Source: Chondrus crispus
Taxonomy: Eukaryota; Rhodophyta; Florideophyceae; Gigartinales; Gigartinaceae
Assembly (NCBI RefSeq): GCF_000350225.1
Contig: NW_005179209.1
Coordinates: 1 to 64,000, forward strand
Reading direction: 5' to 3'
DNA: 64,000 bases
This document shows positions 37,615 to 48,527 of the stretch, in pieces. Positions within the stretch are counted from its first letter, which is position 1. The number at the start of each line of letters is the position of its first letter. A program made the translations under genes and the position numbers. The notes beneath the pieces are model-generated. The model searched no databases. It was not told the DNA's origin and saw only the letters and a program-made list of their open reading frames with translations.

Positions 37615-38282
37615 TGTAGTATAACGACGGACGCGCGCGCGGGGAGATTATTAACAGTGCGGCCGTGCACCGTGGACACGTGGGCGGGTGTGCCCACGTG
37701 TAGGGAGCGCGCGCGTGCCGAGCGGTCGTAATCTGGCGTACGTGTACAGTAGTGCACGTGTCGGCCAAGCGGTAGTCTACCAGTATGACGCGTGTACGCT
37801 AGCACACGTGGCATCCGTGCGGTAGTCTGTAAGCAGCGCGTGTGTACAGTAGTACACACGTGTAGCTGCAGCGTCCGCGCGGTAATTAGGAATTGAGGCG
37901 CTAGTTTTTTAATGGCGTACAGTACCTGGTACGCACTAGGCGGCAGGTACTGTATACTGGGACAGGTGTCCGAGGCGTCCCTCTGAGGGGTTAAGACCTC
38001 ACACCCGTCCCCACCAGTAAACTGGGGCAAGCTCGCCCCCGTCCCTTTTGCGCGTACGTACGTCCGTTTTCGGTTGTCTGTCGCGCGCGCTGGCTTCTAA
38101 CCCGTTACCGGTCGCTCCCGTTCACGCACCACGGGGCGACTTCGCGTAACCGGCCAGTGAGCCACTCTGTTTTCGCGAGCTCGTCCGATCGGTTCAATTG
38201 GCGCGTCGCGTCCGCGCCGCGTGCTCCCTCGCTAAAGCCTCCGCCTCTCACCCAACCCAGGGCGGAGAGGAGTTATCCCACA
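37615..38282 (+). repeat. Gypsy 5' LTR
   Basis: Begins TGTAGTATAACGACGG and ends GTTATCCCACA. The U3 part has five CACGTG cores, several within palindromes (37676-37701, 37737-37762, 37790-37811, 37838-37864) spaced about 50 bp apart. These could be bHLH/bZIP-type sites. Confidence 0.92.
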
Positions 38283-38284
38283 TT

Positions 38285-38298
38285 TGGTACTCTTGTGG
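38285..38298 (+). promoter_or_regulatory. Gypsy primer-binding site
   Basis: TGGTACTCTTGTGG starts two bases after the LTR, so it would pair with a tRNA 3' end including CCA. I cannot name the tRNA from sequence alone. Confidence 0.65.
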
Positions 38299-38410
38299 AG
38301 GGGATAACTCTCGAGGTTGAGCCGCACGCGTGGTCGTTCGATCGCGCGCAGAACCGTACGGACGGAAAAGGTTGAGAAATCACCGCGTCGATCGCGAAGC
38401 GTATTCGACG

Positions 38411-40962
38411 ATGAACCGACCGGATCAAGGGGGAGACTCCGCCTCCGGGCGTCTGAGCACCCGCAGTGGCAGTGGCGCACCGCGCCCCCGGGTGGAAAAC
38501 CCGGAAGCCCTGCTGCGACCGCCACCGCGACCGGGCCGCACGCGAGCGTCCGCATCGGATGTTACGCCGGCCGTGTCGGCAGGCACCGAGAATCGCGTCC
38601 AATGGATGGTCGACGCGATTCAGCCGCGCATGCAGGCCTGGGTGGAGGAGTTCCTCGCTACGGAACTCCCCCAGGTAGCGCGCGTATGCCTCGACCGAAC
38701 GGTGCCCGCGCTCGTGGACGCGCACGTACGCAGCGCGATACCACCGCTTTTGGACGAACTTCTACCCGCTCAAGTCCAATGCGAGGTGGTGACCGCGCTC
38801 ATCACCGTGGATGAAGAATCCCCGTCCGGTACGGCTCTAAAGGGAGCGATCAGCTCCGCCGTGGCCAATCGTCTGGCCACGACCTTCGCCGGAGCAGGAG
38901 TCGACGCACGCGAGCAGCGCGACTCGACCGCTCCGGATCCTACGCTAACGCCCGCTGAACCGATCGGCGCCGCACCCGGGATCGGTACAATGGCCCCTCA
39001 CCCGGACGGTAAGACCATTTACCTCCCACCAATTTATGGTGCTACAGGAGGGCCCACAGAAAATGGCCCTCCCGTACTCGCCGATACGGCTGGCCCGCGC
39101 GGGACAGAAAACCGCCTGGGGCGCTTCGCGACAGAAAAGCGACAGCCGTATCGGTCGAGCAGAAGAAGCGCACCCGGCGCTCAAGGCTACACCTCGGAGG
39201 GTACAGAAAACCCCTCCGAGGAAGAAGACACAAGACGTCGCCACAGGGCGACGCGCAAGAACCGCGACGGACGCTGCGCGCGATACCGCGATGCCGGAGG
39301 GGTCGGTTACCCCTCCGATGATAACCGCGACGGACGCCACGCGCGATACCGCGATGCCGGAGGGGTCGGCTACCCCTCCGATGATAACCGCGAAGGACGC
39401 TATACGCGATACCGCGATGCCGGAGGAGGTGGATACCCCTCCGATGACGAGGACACCGAGTCGGACGGATCGCGCAGAAGCGACCGCAGAGGCCGCAATG
39501 CGCGCGACCGACGTCGGTTCCGGCGAGAAGACTCCGATCCGGAGGGCTACAGTAGCCCCGGCGGAGAAGGAGACCGCCATCGCAGGGGCAGAGACCGCCG
39601 GTCTGCCCCGAGGCGGGATCCGAAACGGTTGCCAGTGATCAGGCCGCTGAACGACCTGTTCACCAAGGCCGTCGACTACCGCACGTATAGGCTGGAAAAT
39701 CGCAGCGCGCGCTACGACGCGAGTACCGCGCGGCGAGTTAACCGATATCGGAAGAAGTTGGACGTCCAGCTGAAAACCCACACATTCGGTGGTCAAGATC
39801 CAATCGCGGTGCTAGGATTTCTCGCGCGCTTCAAGATGGCCTGCGACCACAATGGGGTCAGCGAAGGCGCGGCCGTATGGTGTTTCCAGTTCTATTTGAC
39901 TGGGCAGGCTCACGCCTTGCTCCAGTCCAGGCTACACGGGAACACCATGGCGGTCGATGCGGAGCAGCGCGATATGCTCGAAACCTACGCGGAAGTTGTT
40001 TACTTTTTATTGCGCACGTACGCGACTGACGAAGTTATTTCCGAAGCGGTCGGTGATGTCACCTCCTTCCGTCAGAGCTCTAATATGACGGAGGAGGTGT
40101 ACAGTAACCAGTTGTGGGACAAGGCGTTGCGCTGCGGAACCGTATTTTCGGACAGGCGCCTGAAGTCCCTTTTTTTTTTGAGGGACTTCTGCCAGCGACG
40201 TACGCGCAGGTGCGTAATTATCTCGCGACGCATCCGGGCGTAGACTACCAAGCGGTGGCACGCTACGCGCAAGCGATAGGCGAGACGCACCGCTCGGCTC
40301 GAAGGCAGGCGACCTCGCTCTCGTCGCCTCAAGCACCGTCCGATTCGGTGAGAAGATTCACGCGCAACGCGCGGACAAGGCCCGTGCTGTCGGTCGAGTC
40401 CCTGTCTGAACTCCCGACAGCGCGTGTACCCGAAACGGAGGAGATACTGGCGGTGACGGACCAGTCGGCGACGCCGAGCTCGCTTAGCTCGCCGCCGACT
40501 AGCTACCATCCGTCACCTGCCTCGTCCCCGGCGGGCGCACCGATGGCGCCCGCCTAACAAAGTGACGCGCGCGCATATCCGTACGGAAGGCCAGTACAGA
40601 ACCAGTGGGTCCGGTTCTTCAATCAAGGATTACCTGGACCCCCGCCGTGTCGGTTCTGTCTGGACCAGACCCACCGACAGGAGCAATGTCCTGTTGTGGC
40701 GGATAGCGCGCTGCGTTCGAAGCTTTTGCAGGCCCGCGAGGCCAATTATCAAAAGCTTCGGATCCGTCAAGGTCTCCGCCCGGGTTCGCCGTTCGAGCGC
40801 CAACCGCCGACCGCGTGGCGAAATTCGCGTGCGCAGGCCCCCACGGGCATCAACGTGGTCGAGCCGCGCGAGGCCGTCCAATCGGAAGAACCCGCGCTAC
40901 CGCTGACGGACGAGGGGCCCGAGGACCTTGGGTTGACGGGGGAAGCCGGGGAGGACGCGTAG
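38411..40962 (+). pseudogene. Gypsy Gag, frameshifted
   Basis: Starts at ATG 38411 (MNRPDQGGDSASGR). It has a long Arg/Asp/Gly-rich leader with three 21-residue repeats (ARYRDAGGVGYPSDDN, about 39280-39440). The retrotransposon Gag core (FKMACDHNGVSEGAAVWCF, MTEEVYSNQLWDKALRCG) follows. At a run of ten T (40170-40179) the frame leaves the Gag path; the -1 frame continues with EGLLPATYAQVRNYLATHPG to a TAA at 40555-40557. Past that stop it contains a CCHC knuckle CRFCLDQTHRQEQC (about 40648-40689), ending at 40962. So one shift and one stop interrupt Gag, or the T-run is a slip site. Confidence 0.82.
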
Positions 40963-43900
40963 AGGCGTCGACGATCCTTCCCGTGCCAAGCCTCAATAAA
41001 CAAGGCACCCCGTTGACCGCTTCGGTACGCGCGCCATCGCAGAGCCGAACAGACGAAGCGGCAATTTGCTTCTTCAAGAAGCAAAATTATAAGGTCACCG
41101 CAACGGTCGGACAACGACGCGCGATGATGCGCGCCATCACGCCGGTTCTAGATTCGGGCGCCGGCCCGAATCTAATCCACCTACGCTGTGTGGCAGAACC
41201 GTGGCGCGCTGCCATCCAGTCCGCGCGGAGTCCGCCGCTCATCGACGCTTCGAATAGGTCGATGAAGGCCCTCGGCGAGCTCAAACTGCACGTCCGGATT
41301 GGTGAGTTCGTCGCGCGCGTGCCGTTCTTGGTCGTCACCAACCTCGCGGTGGACTGTATCCTCGGAACCACGTTCCTGGATCGCCACGTGAAGGCGATCC
41401 TGCCACCGCAGAGGAAGGTGCTGTTCCATCATGCGCCGTCCGTAGCGCTGACGGGAGTCACACCCTCGAGGCACGACCGCAAGATGGCCTCGAGGGGACC
41501 GTCGCAGCAGCTCCCGCAGGAGGAAAATTCGGCCGACCGGAAGCGCGCGCAGTTCCCGACGAACGTACCGTCACGGAAAATTCGCGTGGTCAACGGGGTC
41601 ACGATACCCCCGATGACCCAAGCGATGGTACGCGTCGCAACACCGGTTGGGGGGCTTTGCTTCCTGCAAAACCACCCCAAAACGGCGCATAAGAATTTAT
41701 GCCTGATGGCCCAGAGGGTCATGGACCTCTTCCCGGGCGAGCCGTTTATGGCGCTTGTTAGCAACTTCGGAAGCCGCGCGGCCCACGTCCCCAAGCATAC
41801 CGTTGTTGGTCTCGCGTTGCCATCTCCCACACACATCCTGACACTTGGCGTGCCGGTCCCCGGAGAGGCCGACGCTAAGGAAGGGGGAGGGAACAAAAAT
41901 AATTCCTCGACCGCTACGGAGGAACAAGCGCGACGCGAACAACCAGTTACGGACGACAGCAGAAGACAATCCTCCACCGCTACGGAAGGATACGCGCGTC
42001 GCAAAGAATCCGCTACGGACGAAGGCAGGATTAATTCCTCACCCACGGGGGAATGTGCGCGACGAGAAGGACCCGTCACGGACGATGGTAGAATTAAATC
42101 CACCACCGCCACGGGAGAAGGCGCGCGACGCGAAGAACCAGTTACGGGCGACGCCCACAGTGGCAATCCCGCTAACGCGGATGAGCGGACCGATACGGAC
42201 GCGGAGAAGACCCGCTCGTGGGAAGAAGACGTCCATATTGGTGCAGAAGACAGTACCGTCCGGTCGGAAATTATGGACATGCTGTCCGAGTTCAAGGACA
42301 TGTGGTCCGGCCACTTGGGTAAGATCGATGCTACGAAGCATCGCATCGAGCTGAAGCCCGGTGCGAAGCCGATCTACCAAGCACCCTACCGAGCCGGACC
42401 CATCGCGCGCGAGAAGGAGAAGAAGGAAATCGACCGCATGCTGCGCGCGGGAGTCATCGAACCGACATCGGCCGAGTGGGCGAGCCCCGTGGTCTTCGTC
42501 CCTAAAAAGGACGGGACCATGCGGTTCTGCGTGGACTATCGCAAGCTAAACGCCGTTACGGTTCGCGACTCCTACCCACTACTGCGCATGGACGAATGTA
42601 TCGACTCGCTCGGCGATACCACTGTCTTTACCACGCTAGACTGTAATAGCGGGTATTGGCAGGTGGAGATCGCCGAGGAGGACCGCGATAAAACAACGTT
42701 CGCGTCGCATTCGGGCCTCTACCGTTTTCTACGCATTCCGTTCGGTCTCAAAAACGCGCCCGCGACATTTCAACGAGCGGTCGACATCATCCTGTCCCGC
42801 GTGAAATGGGAGACCGCGTTGGTCTACCTCGATGACGTCATTGTCTACTCGCGAACCGTTACGGAACATATGGCACACGTGCGCGAGGTACTACGGCTTC
42901 TACATACCGCGGGCGTGTCGCTAAAATTGGCGAAGTGCGCGTTTTTCGACACATCCGTAACCTATCTCGGGCACGTCATTCGTCCGGGACGGTTGGAGGT
43001 GGAGCGACGCAACGTCATCGCGATCGAGCGCGCGCGCGCGCCTACGAACCAAACGGAACTGCGATCCTTTCTCGGGATGTGCAACGTTTACCGACGGTTT
43101 GTGCAAGGATTCGCGAAGATCGCCGCACCGCTGAATAAGAAGACCGGCAAGAATCAGCCCTACAAGTTCGAGATCTTAACCGATGCGGAATACGCGGCGT
43201 TTGAGGAATTGAAGCGGCGCCTCGTGTCGCCGCCAATCCTCGCGCTGCCCCGCTACGGACGGAAATATACGCTGGACACCGACGCGTGCGGACACCAAGT
43301 GGGTTGCGCCCTTCTACAGGAGCAACCCGATGGAGGTACCCGACCGATCGGATATTGGAGCCGCGCGTTGACCGATGCGGAGCGCAATTATACGACTACC
43401 GAAAAGGAATGCTTGGCCGTAGTGTGGAGCATCCTCACCCTACGGCCGTACCTATACGGAAGCGCGTTCAACCTCCGCACGGATCACGAGGCCCTACGCT
43501 GGGTCCTCAATTTAGCGGACAGTTCCGGTCGGCTCGCTCGCTGGCGCCTGCGCTTGGCGGAGTACGACTACGAGGTACAGTACCGCCCAGGCGTCAAGCA
43601 CCAACTCGCGGACGGCGTATCGCGCTTACGTACCGATGGAGGAGACACCGAACCGGTCGATGATGAGGTCCCGTGCTTCGCGGTCCAGTACGATGAGGGC
43701 AGCGAGGCCCTCCTGGACAATGTGCACTGGGACCCGCCGCAAGACCGTCCGGACGGTTGTCACGCGCTCGCGATAACTCCCGAGGAACGCGACGCTGCGT
43801 CCATCTCGGTTGAGGAATTTTTACGCGAACAAGCTGAGGACGCCTTCTGTCGCTTCGCCGCGGAAACCGTCGGGACGCCGAACTCGAAGTTCGACATCGA

Positions 43901-45326
43901 CCGTTACGGATTTCTCGTGAGGACGTCCCCGCTGGACGGGACCCTGCAGCGCGTGGTACCGACTCGGTTGCGCCCCCGGGTACTGTACCTGGCACACCAT
44001 CCGAGGTTGGCAGGTCACCCGGGAGCGACGCGTATGTACTACACCCTTCGCAGGGAGTACTACTGGCCACACATGGCCAGCGACGCGTTTTCGACCGTAC
44101 GGAATTGCACCTCGTGTGCTGCGACCCGCGGGACGCTTGTCAAGAACCAAAAGGATCTCAAGCTGTTTCCCGCGGCGGGCCCCTTGGAGTTTGTCGCGAT
44201 GGACCTCCTGAGGCCCCTACCCAAGACCGCGCACGGAAACCAACACGTGTTGGTAATTACCGACCGGTTCTCCAAGCTAACACGCAGTATCCCGCTCCGG
44301 ACCACAACCGCTTCGGTCGTCGCAAACGCGTTTTTAGACAACTGGGTCTACGTTTACGGAGCGCCGCGCTACGTACTAACCGACAATGGCGCCCAGTTCG
44401 CTGCGAAATTCTTCGACGCGGTATGCGCCCTCCTGGGGGTGCGGCATTATCTCACGACAGCCTACCACCCCCAGTCGAATGGGCAGACCGAACGGTTCAA
44501 TCGCACGCTGGTGCAACGCCTCCGGCACTACGTAGAGGAGCACCAGCGCGATTGGGACGACTACGTGCAGCCGCTGACCTTTGCGTACAATACGCAGGTC
44601 CACCGGTCGACGGAGACCACTCCGTTCGACCTGGTGTTAACGCGGCCACCGTCCGGTTTAATCCTCCCTGGTACTGTGCCGCAGGACGCGGGGACCCATC
44701 GAGAGGACCCGCGGACCCCGGTGCAATACAAGCGAGCTACGCTGCGAAAGCTTCGTGACGCTCTCGGCCGCGCTCCGACGAAATTAACTGCATCGCAAAA
44801 GCGGTACAAAGACGATTTTGACAAGAAGGTCCGCTTCCGTCCGGTCGTTGTGGCGGGCGATTTTGTCTACGTTGATCGCCCGCCCCGCCCGTTGACAAGC
44901 GTCGAGCGACGCACGCGTGCGCAAGGTACGGCCGGAACGGACGAGCTCTCTGTCAAACTACTACCGAAGACAGAGGGTCCGTTTCGCGTGCGCTCCGCTA
45001 CGGACACCACAGTCCTCATCGAGCAGGACGGCGTGGAAAATCGCGTCAGCATCGACCGCGTTACGAAGATGCCGCGCGGGCCGGGGGATACCGTCACCCC
45101 GGCCCCATCTACCGAATCGGACGCACAAGCCGCAACGCAAAGAGCGGAGTACGTCGTTGACCGCATTGTCGGACACCGTACTACGCGCGGCGGGATCGAC
45201 TACAAGGTCCGGTGGTATGGATATACCGCTTCGGACGACACCTACGAGCCCGCCGATGGGCTTCCACAGCCGTTTATCGACCGGTATTGGCGCTCGCGCC
45301 AACAAGGATCAAGCGTGCATGCGTAG
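40815..45326 (+). CDS. Gypsy Pol (protease, RT, RNase H, integrase, chromodomain)
   Basis: A frame of 1,503 codons overlapping the end of gag in the -1 frame; the first codon is GTG, so it is probably made by frameshift. Protease VLDSGAGPN (residues 112-120). A linker with four roughly 22-residue repeats (TATEEQARREQPVTDD) spans about 41900-42165. RT has TTLDCNSGYWQ and YLDD at 671-674. RNase H has TLDTDACGHQ and TTTEKECLAV. Integrase has HHPRLAGHPG..CTSC, VAMDLL, LTDNGAQF and NGQTERFN. The C-terminal chromodomain (YVVDRIVGHRTTRGG, YKVRWYGY, from about residue 1445) reads histone marks for targeting in chromoviruses. Uninterrupted. Confidence 0.95.
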   Translation: MAKFACAGPHGHQRGRAARGRPIGRTRATADGRGARGPWVDGGSRGGRVEASTILPVPSLNKQGTPLTASVRAPSQSRTDEAAICFFKKQNYKVTATVGQRRAMMRAITPVLDSGAGPNLIHLRCVAEPWRAAIQSARSPPLIDASNRSMKALGELKLHVRIGEFVARVPFLVVTNLAVDCILGTTFLDRHVKAILPPQRKVLFHHAPSVALTGVTPSRHDRKMASRGPSQQLPQEENSADRKRAQFPTNVPSRKIRVVNGVTIPPMTQAMVRVATPVGGLCFLQNHPKTAHKNLCLMAQRVMDLFPGEPFMALVSNFGSRAAHVPKHTVVGLALPSPTHILTLGVPVPGEADAKEGGGNKNNSSTATEEQARREQPVTDDSRRQSSTATEGYARRKESATDEGRINSSPTGECARREGPVTDDGRIKSTTATGEGARREEPVTGDAHSGNPANADERTDTDAEKTRSWEEDVHIGAEDSTVRSEIMDMLSEFKDMWSGHLGKIDATKHRIELKPGAKPIYQAPYRAGPIAREKEKKEIDRMLRAGVIEPTSAEWASPVVFVPKKDGTMRFCVDYRKLNAVTVRDSYPLLRMDECIDSLGDTTVFTTLDCNSGYWQVEIAEEDRDKTTFASHSGLYRFLRIPFGLKNAPATFQRAVDIILSRVKWETALVYLDDVIVYSRTVTEHMAHVREVLRLLHTAGVSLKLAKCAFFDTSVTYLGHVIRPGRLEVERRNVIAIERARAPTNQTELRSFLGMCNVYRRFVQGFAKIAAPLNKKTGKNQPYKFEILTDAEYAAFEELKRRLVSPPILALPRYGRKYTLDTDACGHQVGCALLQEQPDGGTRPIGYWSRALTDAERNYTTTEKECLAVVWSILTLRPYLYGSAFNLRTDHEALRWVLNLADSSGRLARWRLRLAEYDYEVQYRPGVKHQLADGVSRLRTDGGDTEPVDDEVPCFAVQYDEGSEALLDNVHWDPPQDRPDGCHALAITPEERDAASISVEEFLREQAEDAFCRFAAETVGTPNSKFDIDRYGFLVRTSPLDGTLQRVVPTRLRPRVLYLAHHPRLAGHPGATRMYYTLRREYYWPHMASDAFSTVRNCTSCAATRGTLVKNQKDLKLFPAAGPLEFVAMDLLRPLPKTAHGNQHVLVITDRFSKLTRSIPLRTTTASVVANAFLDNWVYVYGAPRYVLTDNGAQFAAKFFDAVCALLGVRHYLTTAYHPQSNGQTERFNRTLVQRLRHYVEEHQRDWDDYVQPLTFAYNTQVHRSTETTPFDLVLTRPPSGLILPGTVPQDAGTHREDPRTPVQYKRATLRKLRDALGRAPTKLTASQKRYKDDFDKKVRFRPVVVAGDFVYVDRPPRPLTSVERRTRAQGTAGTDELSVKLLPKTEGPFRVRSATDTTVLIEQDGVENRVSIDRVTKMPRGPGDTVTPAPSTESDAQAATQRAEYVVDRIVGHRTTRGGIDYKVRWYGYTASDDTYEPADGLPQPFIDRYWRSRQQGSSVHA

Positions 45327-46761
45327 CGCAAGTTTCGGCCGCTCTCGGTCGCACCGCTCGGACTCTCGCTCGCGCAAAAGCCTCTGGGGAAAACAAGCCG
45401 CGCACGTGCTATGCAGCCCCGGCAGCCAGCCGCGTGCGACTGCCCACCGCGAGGCAGCTCGTACCAGATGGATCTCGCGCAAACGGACGCAGATTCTTCT
45501 AAAATTGGCCAACCTTCCGGGAGGGTGGTCCACAATCGGAATTTCTCCCAAGCGTCCACGCGGATAGCTATCAGCCACGCCTGGCCGCACCATTCGGATG
45601 ATCGCGCTCGCACGCGCCTATGGAAATGGAGAACTGTACCGGGAACCGGTACTTTGTGTTGAGATGTATCACGTTCGCCGACTTTTTAATTTAGTCGCGA
45701 TTTGGGCTACGTTTTTCCCTCCCACGCTGCGGGAAAAAAATCGTAGCCCGTTTCTGACAACGGCATCGCACTCCTGGGAGCATTCCGCGTCCGGTAGTGT
45801 TGCCTCGGGAAAACCGCATTCGGACATATTTGGAAACCAAATCGTTTTCTTCCCGTTTCTTTCGGTTTCTTATGGTTTCTTTCAGTTTCCAAATGACGCT
45901 TTGGGAGACCGGTCGCAGAAAAGGAACATTCCGATCGGTTGATGCGCGTGAATCGCTGCGAGCGCACGAGGGAAGTTCTGGCGCACGTATCCGTGCCCTT
46001 CTGTGGCCGACTTCGGCCGCAAAGGACGGAAAACAAGGGCGGATTTATGAAAATTGACCAGCCCTTCTGGGCAGGAGTGCGAAGACGGGGATTCTTATCC
46101 GAAACCGACCGTACGGAACTTGCGCGCGCTGTTGTCGAAGCGCGCTGGTGCGCTGGGGCGGTGAAGAACCGCCCGGGCGACAGTGTCGGCCCCCGTCCAG
46201 CTCGGAGGGGGCGGCGGCGAGGACTTTGGGTCGCGCACTGTACGCCGTGGGCACGCGCACCGCCTCGGACGAATTAATCCGCGCGAACGCGGGCTCGGCC
46301 AACTCGGTGGTCGCGGAGCCTCGCCGCGTTGGCTTCGCCACGGGTGTACCGCATGGGCCGATCGGCTCGACGCCGGAGCCCGACCAGGGCTCGACGGCGG
46401 ACCGTATGGGCGCGCGGCGCTGACTTCGTCGTGACCGTTCTTTCTCGGTCTCCGGAGGAGGTACTGTACGGAAAAGTCGTCGCGGGTGGAGGAGTTGGGA
46501 ATTTCGGGGGAGTGTTAGGAGGGAGTCAGGGGTTTCGGAGCGTCTCGCAGGAGGGAAATTGGACGACGCACTTACCGATTCGGACGGGACAGCTGGCGAA
46601 TCGACCGCCAGCTCGGAGTCGAGGCGGGAGAAAAGCCCGCCCGCACGCACGCGCTTCGGTCTTCGCATCGCGCGCGGAGGAAAACAGAGAAACCGGAACG
46701 GAATCGCATGGTCGGATGGGTGGTCGCTACGGGGACGTAGCGAAAGCTAAGGAAGGGGGTC
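45327..46761 (+). other. Long non-coding 3' region of Gypsy element
   Basis: This 1.4-kb stretch between the pol stop and 3' LTR has no recognised gene. It includes a hairpin (about 45710-45757: gggctacg ... cgtagccc around A/T-runs), Phe-codon-like gtttctt repeats (45855-45890) and a 207-codon antisense frame (46668-46045) of unknown meaning. It ends at the polypurine tract ggaagggggtc. Confidence 0.6.
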
Positions 46762-47429
46762 TGTAGTATAACGACGGACGCGCGCGCGGGGAGATTATTA
46801 ACAGTGCGGCCGTGCACCGTGGACACGTGGGCGGGTGTGCCCACGTGTAGGGAGCGCGCGCGTGCCGAGCGGTCGTAATCTGGCGTACGTGTACAGTAGT
46901 GCACGTGTCGGCCAAGCGGTAGTCTACCAGTATGACGCGTGTACGCTAGCACACGTGGCATCCGTGCGGTAGTCTGTAAGCAGCGCGTGTGTACAGTAGT
47001 ACACACGTGTAGCTGCAGCGTCCGCGCGGTAATTAGGAATTGAGGCGCTAGTTTTTTAATGGCGTACAGTACCTGGTACGCACTAGGCGGCAGGTACTGT
47101 ATACTGGGACAGGTGTCCGAGGCGTCCCTCTGAGGGGTTAAGACCTCACACCCGTCCCCACCAGTAAACTGGGGCAAGCTCGCCCCCGTCCCTTTTGCGC
47201 GTACGTACGTCCGTTTTCGGTTGTCTGTCGCGCGCGCTGGCTTCTAACCCGTTACCGGTCGCTCCCGTTCACGCACCACGGGGCGACTGCGCGTAACCGG
47301 CCAGTGAGCCACTCTGTTTTCGCGAGCTCGTCCGATCGGTTCAATTGGCGCGTCGCGTCCGCGCCGCGTGCTCCCTCACTAAAGCCTCCGCCTCTCACCC
47401 AACCCAGGGCGGAGAGGAGTTATCCCACA
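46762..47429 (+). repeat. Gypsy 3' LTR
   Basis: The same 668 bp as the 5' LTR with two differences seen (near 47288 and 47378). Followed by AGCAG. Confidence 0.93.
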
Positions 47430-47917
47430 AGCAGGTCACCGGTTGGCATTTTTCGCCGATGTAGCGAGGCGAATTTGCGTTTGAGACTGTCCACAGAGCG
47501 CTTTTGATCTGCAAAGTATTTGCTGTGCGCGATGAGGACAGCGTCCCACTCATCGCGGCACAGGGGCAAGTACTTTTCGAGCGTGTCAAGCAAGTGCTCG
47601 ATTTCGGGAGCCGAGAATCCAGAGCCACGAACAGGCGTTGGATTGCTGGAAGATTTTCGGTTGGGAGGTTTTTGGATCCCGACAGTGGGTCCCGGCTGTG
47701 ATCCAGAATATGGGTAGGAGCCACCGTAGCCGTGGGTCACGCGAGCAGATATTCGGGGGGTCTGCGTTTTTGCGGTTTCGGTAGGGTCGCCTGGAGGATT
47801 TGAATCGAAGACAGAGGGGCAACGAGAAGGTGGAAGCGGTTCAACACGAAGGTTTGGGTTAGGGGTAGAGGGGTTGGGTGATGGAGATGGGGTTGAAGCG
47901 GAGGGGGATTGTGTCAT
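47430..47917 (-). pseudogene. N-terminal part of Harbinger-A Myb/SANT-like protein
   Basis: Starts MTQSPSASTPSPSPNPS (Pro/Ser-rich). It then has a trihelix/Myb-type module: GFSAPEIEHLLDTLEKYLP, CRDEWDAVLIAHSKYF, RSVDSLKRKFASLHRRKMP. The frame is cut after TGD by the Gypsy 3' LTR and resumes at 37614. This domain type is the usual partner of PIF/Harbinger transposases. Confidence 0.85.
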
Positions 47918-48193
47918 GGTGGGAGAAAGGGATCGACGTAGAGGGATTGTGTGACGGAGATGGGGATGAAGGGTAGAGGGATTCTGTCATGCCACGAGGA
48001 AGTTTCGCTAGGGATCGAGCTACCTCAACGGCGGGAAATCGGCGGGTGAAATATGTGTTTGTGCTTTTGGCTGTGGACACAAATCGTCTTCCAAGGGGGT
48101 TCACATCAGCAGAAGGTGATGCGCACAAAACAGCAATTTGTGCAAAAAGGGTCCTATCAAATTGGGTGTTTGTGATTTCAGGAGCATCCCATT

Positions 48194-48527
48194 ATAGACA
48201 CGGCTCAACGCTCGCTTAGCAAGATGTTGCATATCGTACTTGGAGAGCAGTTGAAATCACGCTGCAAATCGACGTGCCGAGCACCCTGTGAAAGTCGCCG
48301 CAGCACCTCCTCTTCTTGCCAAAGGGTAAGGCGGGTTCTTGACGCCCTGGATGCTGGTTCAGTTGTGCTCATTGTGTGATTAGTTGTTCGAAGATGCATA
48401 AGGTTGCTGGGATCTGTAAAAGAATGGAACCCGCTCTCTACGGACGGCGACGACCATTGTGCTTCCGTGAACATACGTGTACAGTGTACGCGTATGTTCA
48501 CTTTGTACAGGTGTACACCGGGGTGTG
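48194..48527 (-). pseudogene. Helix-turn-helix fragment beside Harbinger-A, and palindrome
   Basis: On the minus strand, MSTTEPASRASRTRLTLWQEEEVLRRL and then RHVDLQRDFNCSPSTICNIL resemble the first CENP-B/Psq-type helix-turn-helix of pogo transposases. The frame stops at SER and Harbinger-A begins 25 bp later. The upstream end has a 35-bp palindrome (gtgaacatacg ... cgtatgttcac, about 48467-48501). Confidence 0.5.

Larger units (their letters stand above)
37615..47429 (+). mobile_element. Gypsy chromovirus LTR retrotransposon
   Basis: LTRs of 668 bp (37615-38282 and 46762-47429) differ at about two bases; target duplication AGCAG (37610-37614, 47430-47434). Gene order gag-protease-RT-RNase H-integrase with a C-terminal chromodomain defines a chromovirus-type Gypsy. 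It lies inside the Harbinger-A Myb-like gene. Gag carries a frameshift at a T-run and one stop, while pol is fully open. Confidence 0.95.
35584..48190 (+). mobile_element. Harbinger-A transposon with nested Gypsy element
   Basis: The left end GGGCTGCTCCTGAAATCA and the right end (complement GGGATGCTCCTGAAATCA) form terminal inverted repeats with GGG/CCC tips. ATT is repeated outside (35581-35583 and 48191-48193), matching the 3-bp duplications of PIF/Harbinger. Without the Gypsy insertion the element is about 2.8 kb and carries two convergent genes, transposase (plus) and Myb/SANT-like protein (minus). Both have one nonsense codon. Confidence 0.85.

Noticed and set aside
46572-47177. 201-codon minus-strand frame over the Gypsy 3' LTR edge
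   Set aside because: Runs from non-coding 3' region into the LTR, and the LTR part repeats at 37563-38030; no protein features.
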